A DNA stretch of 64,000 bases from Palsa-506 sp963836355 (lineage in GTDB: Bacteria > Actinomycetota > Actinomycetes > Streptosporangiales > Streptosporangiaceae): positions 248,001 through 312,000 of the forward strand of contig CAWIJO010000014.1 in NCBI GenBank assembly GCA_963836355.1, written 5' to 3'. Of this stretch, positions 7,026 through 16,319 are shown one piece after another; position 1 is the first letter of the stretch, and every line of letters begins with the position of its first letter. Made by a program: the position numbers and the translations under genes. Under the pieces are notes generated by a model, which saw only the letters and a list, made by a program, of their open reading frames with translations, ran no database searches and was not told the DNA's origin.

Positions 7026-9412
7026 GCGCCCTTCCCCCGGAAGAGGCGGCCCAGCAGCGACCGGCCTTCGGCGAGCTCAGTCCAGTTGGCAGCCTGATCC
7101 GGACCGACGTCCCGGCGCACCGCGGCAATCCATTTCTCCCGGTCCTCGGGGGAAAGCGCTGCTCCGTAATCGCGGAACGCTGTCGCGATGGCGCCGCGCA
7201 GGTCCTCCAGCTTGGGGTCGGTGGCCCAGTACACTCCCCAGACCGCAGCGCGGATACCCAGCTGGCCGCCGAGCTCGCGCGCCCACAGGGTGATCATGTC
7301 CTCGTGCTGAGGGGGTGGGAGGACGCCGAGTACCCCGGTACCCAGACCGGGGTCGTGGTACTCGAGGCAGGTCCGCAGCAGCAGGGGCAGCCGGGCCCGC
7401 AGCACCAGTGGCTCGACCTGCCTGAGCTGCCCAACCAGTGTGCCGGCGTAAGCCCTGTCCTTCTGGAACTTAACGGTACGGGTGGCCTCGATGAAGCGCA
7501 GCACGCCCTGATCTGCGCTGGCCAGTCCGGCGAACGGGGCTTGCTGCGGTGCTAGGCCCCGCAGGGACAGCAGCGCGAGATCATCCAGCAGCTGGGCCGT
7601 CGGCTTGGCCTCGGCGGTTCCCTCCATCCGGTCCATGACGCGGTCGAGGACGAGCCGGTCCAGTGGTACTGACCGCGGCAGGTTGCGGAGCAGCACGCAG
7701 GCCTCGAGCTGCCCGACCAGCGCCCAGTCGATCAGCGCCTGCTGGATGGCGGCCAGGCCGTCCCGGGCGCCGGGGGCCTGGCTGACCCGCTTGAGCAAGG
7801 TCTGCACCCGGGCTGGCCGCCGGTCGGATGGCACCTCACGGATCGCAGCGACCTGAAGGTAGCAATCGAGTTCATCGGCCAGGTCACCGGGACGGCTGGT
7901 GAAGTGCCGCCAGAGCCGGGGCAGCGCGCTGCGGGCCCAAGGTGTCCCCCCGGCCGCGAACCGGAGCTGCAGCTGATCGTGGGCCTGGTCCAGGATCTCT
8001 TCGCGCAGCGCCCACTGGGCCGGGTCATGGTCTGCCGCCGGATCATCGATCCAGCGGGCGGTGAACTCGCCCAGCCGGCTCTGCAGCGGGGCCATCTGCA
8101 GCCTGACGCCGTGGCGCCGGGCCAGCCGCAGCAGCAGATCAACCTCGGCGTCCGAGCCCAGCACGATGGCCGATGACAGCTCACTGTCGGCATCTCTGCG
8201 GTTGCTGACGTTGGTCACTACCTTGACCAGCGCGTCCTGCGGCGGAGTACCGCCCGCCCGCACCTCAGCGATCTCAGCCGTCAGCAGCTGCCCCCGCACG
8301 GCCTCCCGGTTCACCTCGATGCACCCGCGACTGGCGGCATCGTCGATCCAGCGCAGCACGGCGGCCGGAGCGCCGGCCGCCATGATCCGGCGCGCCACCG
8401 GCGGCCCGTGCTCTTTGAGCGGCTCCGGGTCCGCCGTGGTCAGCCACTGGTAGAGGTCCCGGGGGTGAACCTCCGCGTCGTCGGGTGCGGTCAGCGCCCA
8501 GGCGGTGAGCCGGGCCTCGGGCCAGTCCCGTGGCTGGCCCGCGTTGAGCTGGCCGGCCAGCTCAACGGCGTCCACGACGTCATACGGGTCCTCGACGGCG
8601 GCGAGCAGCCCGGTCCAGAAGCTGGCCCGGGCGCTGACCTCAGCCTCGTCGCTGACCGCTTCGTCCGCGTCCAGGACGAACGCCGACTCTCCCCGGCCGG
8701 GGGCGACCTGCGGGTTGAGGTCCCTGGGCACGGCGACAATGCGGTGCTCGCCCCACTGGGGGTTAGGGCAGAACACCTTGAACGACACCTGGAGGGCATC
8801 ACGGGCCGGGAGCAGCAAGGTGGCCGCGGCGATCCAGGTCATCGCCTCGTCGGGACCGCCGGCGGTGATGACCACCCGCAGGCCGGCCGGGTCTTCCAGC
8901 ACGCTCACCAGGCGGGCCAGCACGGCCGCCCGCCCTGGCCTGGCCCGAAGCCACTGCGTTACGGAGTCCACGGTCAGCGGCCCAGGGGGCGGTGTTTCGG
9001 TCAGCGCCGGGCACTCCGTGGTCTCCCAGGCCTCGGACCGCCACAAGGGTGACCGCCATAGCTGCGCGGGCCGGGTCGGGCCGTACAGGTCGGCATCGCG
9101 GGTTAGCAGGCAGTCAGCCAGGTGGTTGCCCTGCCGCGATCCGGTTGCCTCGGTCCCCACATACCGGCTCTGCGCCGTCCCGTACCCGTCACCGGCGGCA
9201 TGGGCAAAGCCCAGCGGAAAGTCTGCCACCGGCCGTTGCGCGACGATCCAGGCGTTCGGCGCGTCGTAGAGCAGCCAGCCGACCGCCAGTTTGGACTGGC
9301 CCCCATCCACTCCCGCCGACTGGGCCTGCACCTGGAAGCCGCCGCCTGCCCCGCGCCCGGTGCCGGCCCGGCAGTCGGTGTACAGCAGGCGGTCAAAGGC
9401 CCCGGCGGTCAT
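7022..9412 (-). CDS. GAP1-like GTPase-associated protein
   Basis: A 796-residue protein. The ATG at 9410-9412 is chosen because it overlaps the stop of the upstream GTPase gene (ATGA). The longer frame adds 12 residues without such support. The N-terminal domain begins FDRLLYTDCRAGTGRGAGGF-like with GGG in place of GF, followed by the GAP1-type segments VGWLLYDAPNAW and GNHLADCLL. It matches what I recall of the GTPase-associated protein 1 family (N-terminal type 2, middle and C-terminal domains), known only from gene neighbourhoods with paired GTPases. The middle segment (VVITAGGPDEAMTWIAAATLLLP, about 180-205) and the helical C-terminal half are typical. No catalytic motif is visible. It lies between the two GTPase genes and probably regulates or bridges them. 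Confidence 0.85.
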   Translation of the reverse strand: MTAGAFDRLLYTDCRAGTGRGAGGGFQVQAQSAGVDGGQSKLAVGWLLYDAPNAWIVAQRPVADFPLGFAHAAGDGYGTAQSRYVGTEATGSRQGNHLADCLLTRDADLYGPTRPAQLWRSPLWRSEAWETTECPALTETPPPGPLTVDSVTQWLRARPGRAAVLARLVSVLEDPAGLRVVITAGGPDEAMTWIAAATLLLPARDALQVSFKVFCPNPQWGEHRIVAVPRDLNPQVAPGRGESAFVLDADEAVSDEAEVSARASFWTGLLAAVEDPYDVVDAVELAGQLNAGQPRDWPEARLTAWALTAPDDAEVHPRDLYQWLTTADPEPLKEHGPPVARRIMAAGAPAAVLRWIDDAASRGCIEVNREAVRGQLLTAEIAEVRAGGTPPQDALVKVVTNVSNRRDADSELSSAIVLGSDAEVDLLLRLARRHGVRLQMAPLQSRLGEFTARWIDDPAADHDPAQWALREEILDQAHDQLQLRFAAGGTPWARSALPRLWRHFTSRPGDLADELDCYLQVAAIREVPSDRRPARVQTLLKRVSQAPGARDGLAAIQQALIDWALVGQLEACVLLRNLPRSVPLDRLVLDRVMDRMEGTAEAKPTAQLLDDLALLSLRGLAPQQAPFAGLASADQGVLRFIEATRTVKFQKDRAYAGTLVGQLRQVEPLVLRARLPLLLRTCLEYHDPGLGTGVLGVLPPPQHEDMITLWARELGGQLGIRAAVWGVYWATDPKLEDLRGAIATAFRDYGAALSPEDREKWIAAVRRDVGPDQAANWTELAEGRSLLGRLFRGKGA

Positions 9413-10611
9413 GCTGTGCCTACCGTTCGCGTCTTGGCCAGCAGCCACAGCACCGGGTCCTCGACCCGGTGCGGCTGGACCCCGCCCGGTGCGACGGCGT
9501 TGCCGCGGTAATCCGGTTCCGCGCCGAGGGCAGAGACCCCGAAGTAGCGGTAATCGTCATAGTTCAGCCGCATATGCATGTCGATGTCGTCGGCGTTCCA
9601 CCCGTGCAGCAGCGCCAGCATGTGCTCGTGCACCGTCTGCCCGTCGGCCTCCTGGTAGGCCGCCGCCTGGGGCGGCTCGGCCATGATCGGGTTGTGCCGG
9701 TCCAGGGTCGGGTAAAAGGCGTCGATCTTCGTGAAGACGATCGCGACCGGGAGCTTGATCTTTCTTTTCTTCTTCACCTTGTGCTCGGTGCGGAGCAGTT
9801 CGGTGATGTTCGCGACCACGTCGAGCGGGACGCCGTCGGCCACCTGGATGGCGTCGTCCGGCAAGGTGAGCCGGGTCCGGGCACCGGACAGCGCGAACGG
9901 GTCGAGGGTGATCATCAGCGCGTCACAGACGGACAGGTACTGCAGCGTGAAAGCAGTGTCCTGGTCGTTTAGGTCCTCACCCGCGGTGTCGACGAAGGAC
10001 AGCACCGTCGAGTCCAGGCCCTGCCCTCGCATCAGCCGGGCCGATTCCTGCCGCCAGCGCAACACGACAGGAGTGGTGTGCTTGCGCCCGGCTGTGCCCT
10101 GCTGCTGGGTCCCGACCGGCAGGACGCCCTTGCCGTACAGGGGCATCTCCCGGCTGGCCTGGTAGTCGCTGAGGCCCTGCATGCCGTCCGGGTTGTCGGT
10201 AGCGATCCTGATGTCCGCGCCGAACCGCCGTCCGACCACCTCCCGCAGCTGCTTGACCAGCACGGTCATCAGCACGGTCTTGCCGCTGCCCTTGGCCCCG
10301 ACCAGCCCGATCATGGGGCTCCGGGAATCGACAAAGTCGATGGGCAGCGCCGTGTGGCACTCGGTGCAGGCCCGCCGCCGGGCCGGCCCGCCGCACGTCG
10401 GGCAGTTCTCCGAGGCGCTCCGGCCGGTGGTCAGGGAGGTCCGGCCGGCGGGCAGGAAGGTGGGGAAGGTTTCCTGCTGGCTGCCGGTCAGCCGCTGCCG
10501 GGTTTCGTCCAGCTCCTTCTTGCAGGCGATGTTCCCCCGGCCAGTGCACTGGTAGGCCAGGTGCGAGGAGTCAATCCGACGGAAACAGAACGGGCATACC
10601 GTGGAGGGCAC
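9409..10611 (-). CDS. Zinc-ribbon double-GTPase (DO-GTPase-like)
   Basis: A 400-residue soluble protein starting at a GTG (10609-10611) that shares one base with the TAG of the FN3-repeat gene. The N-terminus holds a zinc ribbon (CPFCFRR, CTGRGNIACK) and a second one (CPTCGG, CTECH, about 70-87). The GTPase core has P-loop GAKGSGKTV (about 103), G3 DTAGEDL (about 206) and G4 FTKID (about 291). A long insert with KVKKKRKIK precedes G4. It is the soluble partner of the membrane GTPase two genes downstream, with GAP1 between them. Paired GTPases of this type are what the double-GTPase conflict family is named for, as far as I recall. The substrate is presumably GTP, judging from the G4 motif. 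Confidence 0.87.
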   Translation of the reverse strand: MPSTVCPFCFRRIDSSHLAYQCTGRGNIACKKELDETRQRLTGSQQETFPTFLPAGRTSLTTGRSASENCPTCGGPARRRACTECHTALPIDFVDSRSPMIGLVGAKGSGKTVLMTVLVKQLREVVGRRFGADIRIATDNPDGMQGLSDYQASREMPLYGKGVLPVGTQQQGTAGRKHTTPVVLRWRQESARLMRGQGLDSTVLSFVDTAGEDLNDQDTAFTLQYLSVCDALMITLDPFALSGARTRLTLPDDAIQVADGVPLDVVANITELLRTEHKVKKKRKIKLPVAIVFTKIDAFYPTLDRHNPIMAEPPQAAAYQEADGQTVHEHMLALLHGWNADDIDMHMRLNYDDYRYFGVSALGAEPDYRGNAVAPGGVQPHRVEDPVLWLLAKTRTVGTA

Positions 10612-13253
10612 TAGGTCTCCTTCAGGCTCGAGATAGGGGGGTCGACGAGCCTCGCCTGGCCGTCAACGACAAAGCAGCGGACCCAGTACGGCCGCTTGAC
10701 GGCCCGGGGCACCGTCACCTGGTGCTCGGATGGCATCCCGGGCGGCAGGGCCAGGGTGGTGTCCAGGATGACCTGGCCTGCCCGGGCCGAGTCGGGCATG
10801 ACCCGGCCGGGCTGGGCCACCATCTGGACGTGCACACCGGCACAGCCCTCGGCCGACCGGAAGGTGACTTTTTTCGAGCGGCCGCCGAACGGGCCGATAG
10901 CCGCGGACGCCGCCACCGAATAGCTGATCTCGGCCTCACCGGCACTGCTGACCACCTGCTGGACCGGCGGCGAACTGTAGGACACGCCATCAGCCAGGAT
11001 CATGGCGCGGACCTCGATGGTGCTGGGCCCGCGGCCCAGCGGGACCTTCGCACCGCCCTGGGTCCGGTACTCCGCCTCGCCCAGGACCATGCAGTCGGCG
11101 TTGCCGTCGCACGCCCAGCTGACCTCAGCCAGCTGGGCAGACGGCGGCCATTCCCAGGACGCCGTCGCGTAACTGGCGAACGGGGTAACCACGAGGTGCC
11201 GGACCGGGTCGGTCACACCGACGGGGGTGGGCTGTCCCATCACAATGCCGGTGCCGCCCACGGAGAACGGCACCAGGTAGTGCACCCCGGGCGGCAGTTC
11301 GGCCTCGATGGCGACCTCGGCCCGGCCGGTGAAGCGATGGCCGGTCAGCTCCTGCCCGAACCGGGCCATATCCTCCGGCCGCACCCAGGTGCCGAACTGC
11401 CAGCTGGGCGGTGTGTCGGAGCGCAGGATGCGCACCTCAGAGCTGTCGACCGGTTTCCAGGCAACCCGGATCCGCACAGCCCCGCCCGCCTCGACGGGCC
11501 GGACCCGCAGCCGGGGAATGGGCTGAGCCTCGGACCGGGGCGTGGCGCTGACCGGGACGGCCGCCGACGGCAACTCCGTCCCGTCCGGCCCCAGGTAGAT
11601 GGCCGTCACCTCAAAGTTCAGCTTCTCGCCCTCGGTGAGACCGCTCAGGAAGCAGTTGTTCCCCCGGACCGGCAGCGGGACCGGCGCCGCACCGGGCACC
11701 AGCCGCAGCACCCGCACCTTGTCAACCGCCGGGTCAGCGGACCAGTGCAGCGTGATCTCCGATGGCCCCAGATCTGCCTGCAGCTGGGAAACGGGCGGCA
11801 GCAGCGTGGTCACGACGGCGGCAGCCCGCGAGTCCGGCCGCCCGTCGCCCCGCGCGAACACGCCGTACTGCACGGCCCGGGCCACCGGGGCATGGCTGTC
11901 GGTGCACTCACTGGCCTGCCCCTGGTAGACGGGGGAGCCGTCGCTGGCCGCAGCGGGCGGCCGGTTCTCGGCCCGGGCCACCTCATACCTGACGCTCTGG
12001 TCGTGGCCGGGTGCGGGCTGCCAGAAGAGCTTGACCACCGACCCGTCACTGACCGCCCGCAGGCCCGCCGGCGGTGGCAGCGGGATGGCCTTAAGGGCCA
12101 CCTCGGCGTCCTCGGCGCTGATCGCCGCGGCCTCGCGCAGCAGGGTCTCCGCCTGGACCTCATCGAAGGCACCGGCGGCCTGCTGGGTCTGGCCCAGCAA
12201 TGCGTTCAGGTGCTTGCGGTTGGCCTCGACCTCATTGAGCACGTCCTGCCGGTCAGCGGAATCGGCGGGCAGGCCCTGCGCTGCCTGGGCGGCCTCGTTC
12301 AGCCGCCCCGCGGTCAGCAGGTTCCGCACCTGGGACACGCCGACGTTGCCGCTGGCCGAAGCCTGCTGGGAGAGCAGCACCGTGATGACCGCCGCGTCGT
12401 GGCGGTCCAGGCCCGCTTCCTGCAGCTTGCCCAGGGCTATCCCCTTGGACAGCGCGACGTATTCGGTGGCCAGGGTGACCAGGTGATAGAGGGCGACATC
12501 GCGCAGGTCCACGCCTTCCTTGAGGGCCCGCCGCAAGATGCTCAGGGCACTGCGGCGGGCGTCCCCGGTCGTGGACGGCCCGAGTTTGCTGAATTCGTGG
12601 ATCTGCGCGTCGACCGCCACCGCATCCAGACGCAGCGAAGGGGTGCCGGTGCAGACGTAACGGTCGAACAGCCGGAACGGGCCCGCGCCCGGGTGCACCA
12701 GCTCGGGCACGGAAGCGACGGCGCCCTGGGACATGCTCTTGACCAGCGCGCCGAACCCGGCGAACGGGTCGCTGCTGGGCAGGGTGATGCCCTCGACCTG
12801 GGTCAGGCCGGCCTGCTTAAGAGCCTGGCCGACATCGGCCCGGCTGAGGGACAGCTTGGCGCTGAGGCCCTCCACGATGCTGGACGGCACCACACCGAGC
12901 TGGCCGTAGCCCTGTTTCAGGTCCTCGGCCAGGGCGGTGATGGACGCCTGGGCCCTGGACTGGCGGTCGGCCTGGCGGGCCTGCCACCATCTGACCGTTT
13001 CCATGTCCGGGCCGTACTGGCCCCGGAGCCGTTCGTCCTCGGCCCGGCACAACTTCGCGGTCTGCGCGCTGTGTGAGCTCCCCGAAGAGAGCTTGTTCCA
13101 GTATGCCCGGACCGCTTTGACCTGCTCGGCGATTACCTGGTCGCTGGCCGGGAGCGTGATGGCGTACCGCTCTAGGAGATCATCAGGAAGCGACCGGGCC
13201 CGGCGCAGCTTCTTGATGAAATCCTGGGCGTAGCGTTCCTCGTCAAACGCCAT
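10611..13253 (-). CDS. Helical N-domain protein with FN3-like repeats
   Basis: A protein of about 880 residues. The ATG at 13251-13253 is preferred because it sits 4 bases after the preceding Hsp70 stop. The frame extends 16 codons further into that gene without support. The first 370 residues are alpha-helical (EERYAQDFIKKLRRARSLPD; QALKQAGLTQVEG; ALKEGVDLRDVALYHLVTLA). They are followed from about residue 390 by three or more fibronectin-III-like modules (LPPPAGLRAVSDGSVVKLFW; VSQLQADLGPSEITLHWS; RVRVAWKPVDSSEVRILRS-like) and a beta-rich C-terminus. It follows directly on an Hsp70 and a GrpE-like gene, in the place a J-protein would usually occupy. No HPD J-domain motif is present. It could act as an Hsp70 adaptor or scaffold, which is inference. 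Confidence 0.8.
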   Translation of the reverse strand: MAFDEERYAQDFIKKLRRARSLPDDLLERYAITLPASDQVIAEQVKAVRAYWNKLSSGSSHSAQTAKLCRAEDERLRGQYGPDMETVRWWQARQADRQSRAQASITALAEDLKQGYGQLGVVPSSIVEGLSAKLSLSRADVGQALKQAGLTQVEGITLPSSDPFAGFGALVKSMSQGAVASVPELVHPGAGPFRLFDRYVCTGTPSLRLDAVAVDAQIHEFSKLGPSTTGDARRSALSILRRALKEGVDLRDVALYHLVTLATEYVALSKGIALGKLQEAGLDRHDAAVITVLLSQQASASGNVGVSQVRNLLTAGRLNEAAQAAQGLPADSADRQDVLNEVEANRKHLNALLGQTQQAAGAFDEVQAETLLREAAAISAEDAEVALKAIPLPPPAGLRAVSDGSVVKLFWQPAPGHDQSVRYEVARAENRPPAAASDGSPVYQGQASECTDSHAPVARAVQYGVFARGDGRPDSRAAAVVTTLLPPVSQLQADLGPSEITLHWSADPAVDKVRVLRLVPGAAPVPLPVRGNNCFLSGLTEGEKLNFEVTAIYLGPDGTELPSAAVPVSATPRSEAQPIPRLRVRPVEAGGAVRIRVAWKPVDSSEVRILRSDTPPSWQFGTWVRPEDMARFGQELTGHRFTGRAEVAIEAELPPGVHYLVPFSVGGTGIVMGQPTPVGVTDPVRHLVVTPFASYATASWEWPPSAQLAEVSWACDGNADCMVLGEAEYRTQGGAKVPLGRGPSTIEVRAMILADGVSYSSPPVQQVVSSAGEAEISYSVAASAAIGPFGGRSKKVTFRSAEGCAGVHVQMVAQPGRVMPDSARAGQVILDTTLALPPGMPSEHQVTVPRAVKRPYWVRCFVVDGQARLVDPPISSLKET

Positions 13254-13257
13254 GGCA

Positions 13258-14976
13258 TTAGGTGCTGACCGACAGGCCAGCGTGGGCAGCCTTTGCCTCA
13301 CTCACCTGCTCGGCTGACAGGATGCTGATCCGGACCGAGACGTTCGCCTCGCGCGTGCTCACCGGCTCGACCGCGCGCAGGTGGACCGTGCCCTCGGCAT
13401 CCACGTTCATCTCGATGTTGATCGGCGCGCCGAGCGGCAGGTTGAAGGAACTCAGGCCCCCGATCAGGCCGCTGGTGTCGAGCGGGTGGTTGGCGGCCAG
13501 GTCCGGGCTGGGGCTGGCGCCGGCCTGCTCCCAGATCTCAATTGCTATCTCGGTCTGGTGATCGACGACCGTATTGGCTACGAACGGCTCCCGCTGATAG
13601 GGGAGCTGCGTCTGAGCGTCGATGAGGTGCTCGACGAAGGAAGCCGCGTCGGGATCGTCCTCCCAGCCCGGCTTGTCGGTGTCCACCATCTTGACCCCAA
13701 TGGCCTTGGGCAGCACATTGACGACGGTCCGGTCGGCCAGCTTGCGGAGGTTGTCGCCGTCGATACCGGTCTGCGCCGCGATGGTGTTGACGGCAGCTTC
13801 GGTCACCGGGCCGGGTACTGCCATCCCCGCCGGGCCCGATGCGGCGGGAGTGGTCCCGGCGGCACCGTTGCTGCTGGTCTCCTGCTCGACATAGCGGACG
13901 GTCTGGCCGACCGCATAGAGTGCGGCGCCCTTGGCCACGGCCAGGTCAGGGTCGGCCAGCTTGGGGTGCCAGCTGAACTCCTTCTCCAGGGCCGCGGTAA
14001 CGGCCGGCATCCGGCTCGACCCGCCGACCAGCAGCACCTCGCTGATCTGCTGGGTGACACCCGGGTATCGCTCCTCGGCCTCGGCCAGCGTCTGCCTGGT
14101 GATCCGGATGGTTTCGTCCAGCAGGCTGGCAGTCAGCTGCTCGAACTCGGCCCGGGTCACCCCGATCTTGGCCGGGCTGCCGGTGTAACGGATCAGCTGC
14201 GTCTTGGAGTCCGCCACGCTCAGGCCGCGCTTCATCTTTTCTGCCTCATTGCGCAGGTCCTGCATGAGGGCCTCGTCATCGCTGAATGAGTCATCACCGA
14301 ACTGGGCACTGGCCTGCTCCACCAGGTGATCCAGCAGCTTCTGGTCCCAGTCCGCCCCGCCGAGCTGGTGATTCCCGCCGACCACGAGCACCTCGATAGC
14401 CGTGTCGGTCATCTTGATCAGGCTGATGTCGAACGTGCCGCCGCCCAGGTCGTAGACCAGGAAGGTGGTGCCGTCCGCATTGCCGGTGACCCCGTACTGC
14501 AGGGCCGCCGCCACCGGCTCGGGCACGATGCCGATCACGTTCAGGCCCGCGATCTCACCGGCCTTGCGGGTGGCGTCCTTCTCCAGCAGCCCGAAGTACG
14601 CCGGGACGGTGATCACCACATCGGTCACCTTGCGGCCGGTGTCGGCCTCAGCGTCACGCGCCAGCGCCTCCAAGATGATCGCCGAGATCGACGGCGGCGT
14701 GTGGTCGGTGCCGAAGAACGTGCGCTGGTAATCCCGGGTGCCCATCTCCCGTTTGATCAGCGACACCACCTGATCCGGGTACTCCCCCGCCGCCTCCTTC
14801 GCGGTCTGGCCGACCACAACACTGCTGTCGCTCTCGAAATAGACCACCGACGGAGTCGTGTCCGAGCCCGCGTTGTTGCGGGTCACCGCCGCGCGGCCCG
14901 TCTCGTCGATGTAGGCCACCACCGAGTAGGTGGTGCCAAGGTCAATGCCATAGATGCCGGGCTGCGGCTCGCTCAC
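13258..14976 (-). CDS. Hsp70-like chaperone, second copy
   Basis: A 572-residue Hsp70 beginning at GTG 14974-14976, which overlaps the GrpE-like stop (GTGA). Motifs are GIDLGTTYSVVAY, DLGGGTFDISL (about residue 184) and VLLVGGSSRMPAV. A Gly/Ala/Pro-rich linker with about 35 extra residues (SSNGAAGTTPAASGPAG) lies between the ATPase domain and a helical insert that leads to the beta substrate-binding domain (TVVDHQTEIAIEIWEQAG). The C-terminal lid helices of DnaK are missing. With GrpE-like upstream and the FN3-repeat protein downstream, it forms a dedicated chaperone module within the locus. The high sequence divergence from the other two Hsp70s argues for distinct roles, not recent duplication. 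Confidence 0.92.
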   Translation of the reverse strand: MSEPQPGIYGIDLGTTYSVVAYIDETGRAAVTRNNAGSDTTPSVVYFESDSSVVVGQTAKEAAGEYPDQVVSLIKREMGTRDYQRTFFGTDHTPPSISAIILEALARDAEADTGRKVTDVVITVPAYFGLLEKDATRKAGEIAGLNVIGIVPEPVAAALQYGVTGNADGTTFLVYDLGGGTFDISLIKMTDTAIEVLVVGGNHQLGGADWDQKLLDHLVEQASAQFGDDSFSDDEALMQDLRNEAEKMKRGLSVADSKTQLIRYTGSPAKIGVTRAEFEQLTASLLDETIRITRQTLAEAEERYPGVTQQISEVLLVGGSSRMPAVTAALEKEFSWHPKLADPDLAVAKGAALYAVGQTVRYVEQETSSNGAAGTTPAASGPAGMAVPGPVTEAAVNTIAAQTGIDGDNLRKLADRTVVNVLPKAIGVKMVDTDKPGWEDDPDAASFVEHLIDAQTQLPYQREPFVANTVVDHQTEIAIEIWEQAGASPSPDLAANHPLDTSGLIGGLSSFNLPLGAPINIEMNVDAEGTVHLRAVEPVSTREANVSVRISILSAEQVSEAKAAHAGLSVST

Positions 14977-15799
14977 AATGATGTCCTCTCGTCTCCGGCT
15001 GACGGTGCTGACGTGGGTGCCGGGCCGGTGCCCGCCGGGTCCAGCTGCGGGGCCGGGGGGCTGGTAGTGCTCTGGGCGGGCAGCGCGGGGGCGTACAGCA
15101 CCACTTCCGCCGGTGCGATGGGGCCACTGGCGTCAACGTCCAGGTAGCCGTGGCGCTGCACCCGGGCGACATGGCCAGCCAGGGCCGGGTTGGCGGTGGG
15201 CTCGCCCCCGACCCGCCGGTGCATCCGGGGCTCGAACGGGTCACCCGGCTGGGGACCGAAGCTCACAACCCCGTTGTCTTCCAGCGCGATCTCGACCGAA
15301 TCGGCGAACGAGCTGAGCAGCACCCGGGCGCGGTCGGCGTCGAAGTCGGCAGGCAGGTCACTGGCCTGGCGCAGCAGATCGTTACGCAGCCGGCACATCT
15401 CGACCAGCAAGGGCCGGAGCAACCCGCGGCGCTCGCCCCGGCGCAGCCGGTCGGTTTCCGCGTGGAGGTGATCGATCACCCCTTCGCGCTGCTCAGCCCG
15501 GGCGTGATAACGGTCCGTGGCGTCGGCGAGCTCGCGCACCGCGCGGGCGATCTCGGCCAGCAGGGGCCCTTCCGTGCCTCCCGGGCCCAGGTCGCCTTCC
15601 GCCGGATCGGCGGTAACCGCTGAGGTGCCTGGCGGGAGCCGGCCGGGGCTTCCGCGGCATTCCCGTGGGGGGCGCCCCCGGCGTCTCCCACGGCAGCCGG
15701 CAAGATGACCGGGTCGCCGGGCACATCCGCTGGCGGTAGCAGCTCCTGGGCTGTTCCCAGGGTGCCTGCCGTGTCAGGCGCGTGACTTTCCATGCTCAT
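14973..15799 (-). pseudogene. GrpE-like nucleotide exchange factor, frameshifted
   Basis: The C-terminal 188 residues form a GrpE-like protein: a long coiled coil (RGLLRPLLVEMCRLRNDLLR) followed by a beta domain ending near GHVARVQRHGYLDV and EVVLYAP. In that frame the only start is a GTG at 15537-15539 with no ribosome site, and it begins inside a recognisable helix (LLAEIARAV just upstream). An ATG at 15797-15799 with a run of seven G before it opens a different frame (MSMESHAPDTAGTLGTAQ) that looks like the expected flexible N-terminus. The two frames join if one indel is allowed near 15600-15690, where G/C runs occur. It is either a true frameshift or a sequence error. Its job would be ADP release from the adjacent Hsp70. 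Confidence 0.7.
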
Positions 15800-16283
15800 T
15801 CCCCCCCTTTCGGCCCGGCCTGGCGCCCGGGCAGACCGTCAACCGCTCCGACCATGACCAATGATGTGGCCATTCTCGCCCCCATCTTTGCCTTCAAATA
15901 AAGAAGACTCCCAAATCATCCAACCGGTTTACACGCCAAATCCAGGGCGCGCGGCAAAAGATTGCATGCCGAACACAATGAACGGCACTGCCCGAATTGC
16001 AGCACAACGTGCCGACAATGAACCCGGCGCTTCCGCACCGCTCCGGGCGGTGCCCGGATGCCCCCATCCCCCCTTGCCGCTACGCAGACCGCGTGACGCG
16101 CACCTCCTCGGCGCCGCCAGCGGTCAAACCAGTCCCTCCCCTTGCTGATCTGTTGTCTACAGCCTGAACTCTCTGGCCGCAAGACCTTTCTGGCCATTGA
16201 GGCCAACGCCGTCAAATAGGCCCGCCGCAGGCAGCCCCCCATTGTTCCTCCGGCCGGAATCGGGTGATCCCCGGAAAACAAAC
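15800..16283. other. Intergenic region ahead of the GrpE-Hsp70 unit
   Basis: A stretch of almost 500 bases with no convincing gene. It is more AT-rich around 15880-15970 than its surroundings. A weak sigma-70-like pair can be read on the minus strand (TTGGAT, 17 bases, TATTTG, about 15890-15920), matching the consensus poorly at -10. It lies between a terminator and the GrpE-like start, so a promoter for the second half of the locus should be here. The exact site is not established. Confidence 0.4.
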
Positions 16284-16308
16284 CCGGTCATTTTCGGCAA
16301 ATGACCGG
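16284..16308 (-). terminator. Intrinsic terminator after the RES gene
   Basis: There is a perfect 10-bp stem (CCGGTCATTT with AAATGACCGG) and a 5-base loop. On the minus strand it is followed by GGTTTGTTTT. It lies 12 bases past the RES stop codon and should end the CHAT-Hsp70-antitoxin-RES transcript. Confidence 0.8.
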
Positions 16309-16319
16309 TTAATGGCACA

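Noticed and set aside
15916..16281. A 121-codon minus-strand frame in the gap before the GrpE-like gene
   Set aside because: It begins immediately beyond the RES terminator and has Arg/Cys-rich composition unlike a protein. It has no ribosome site and no recognisable motif.
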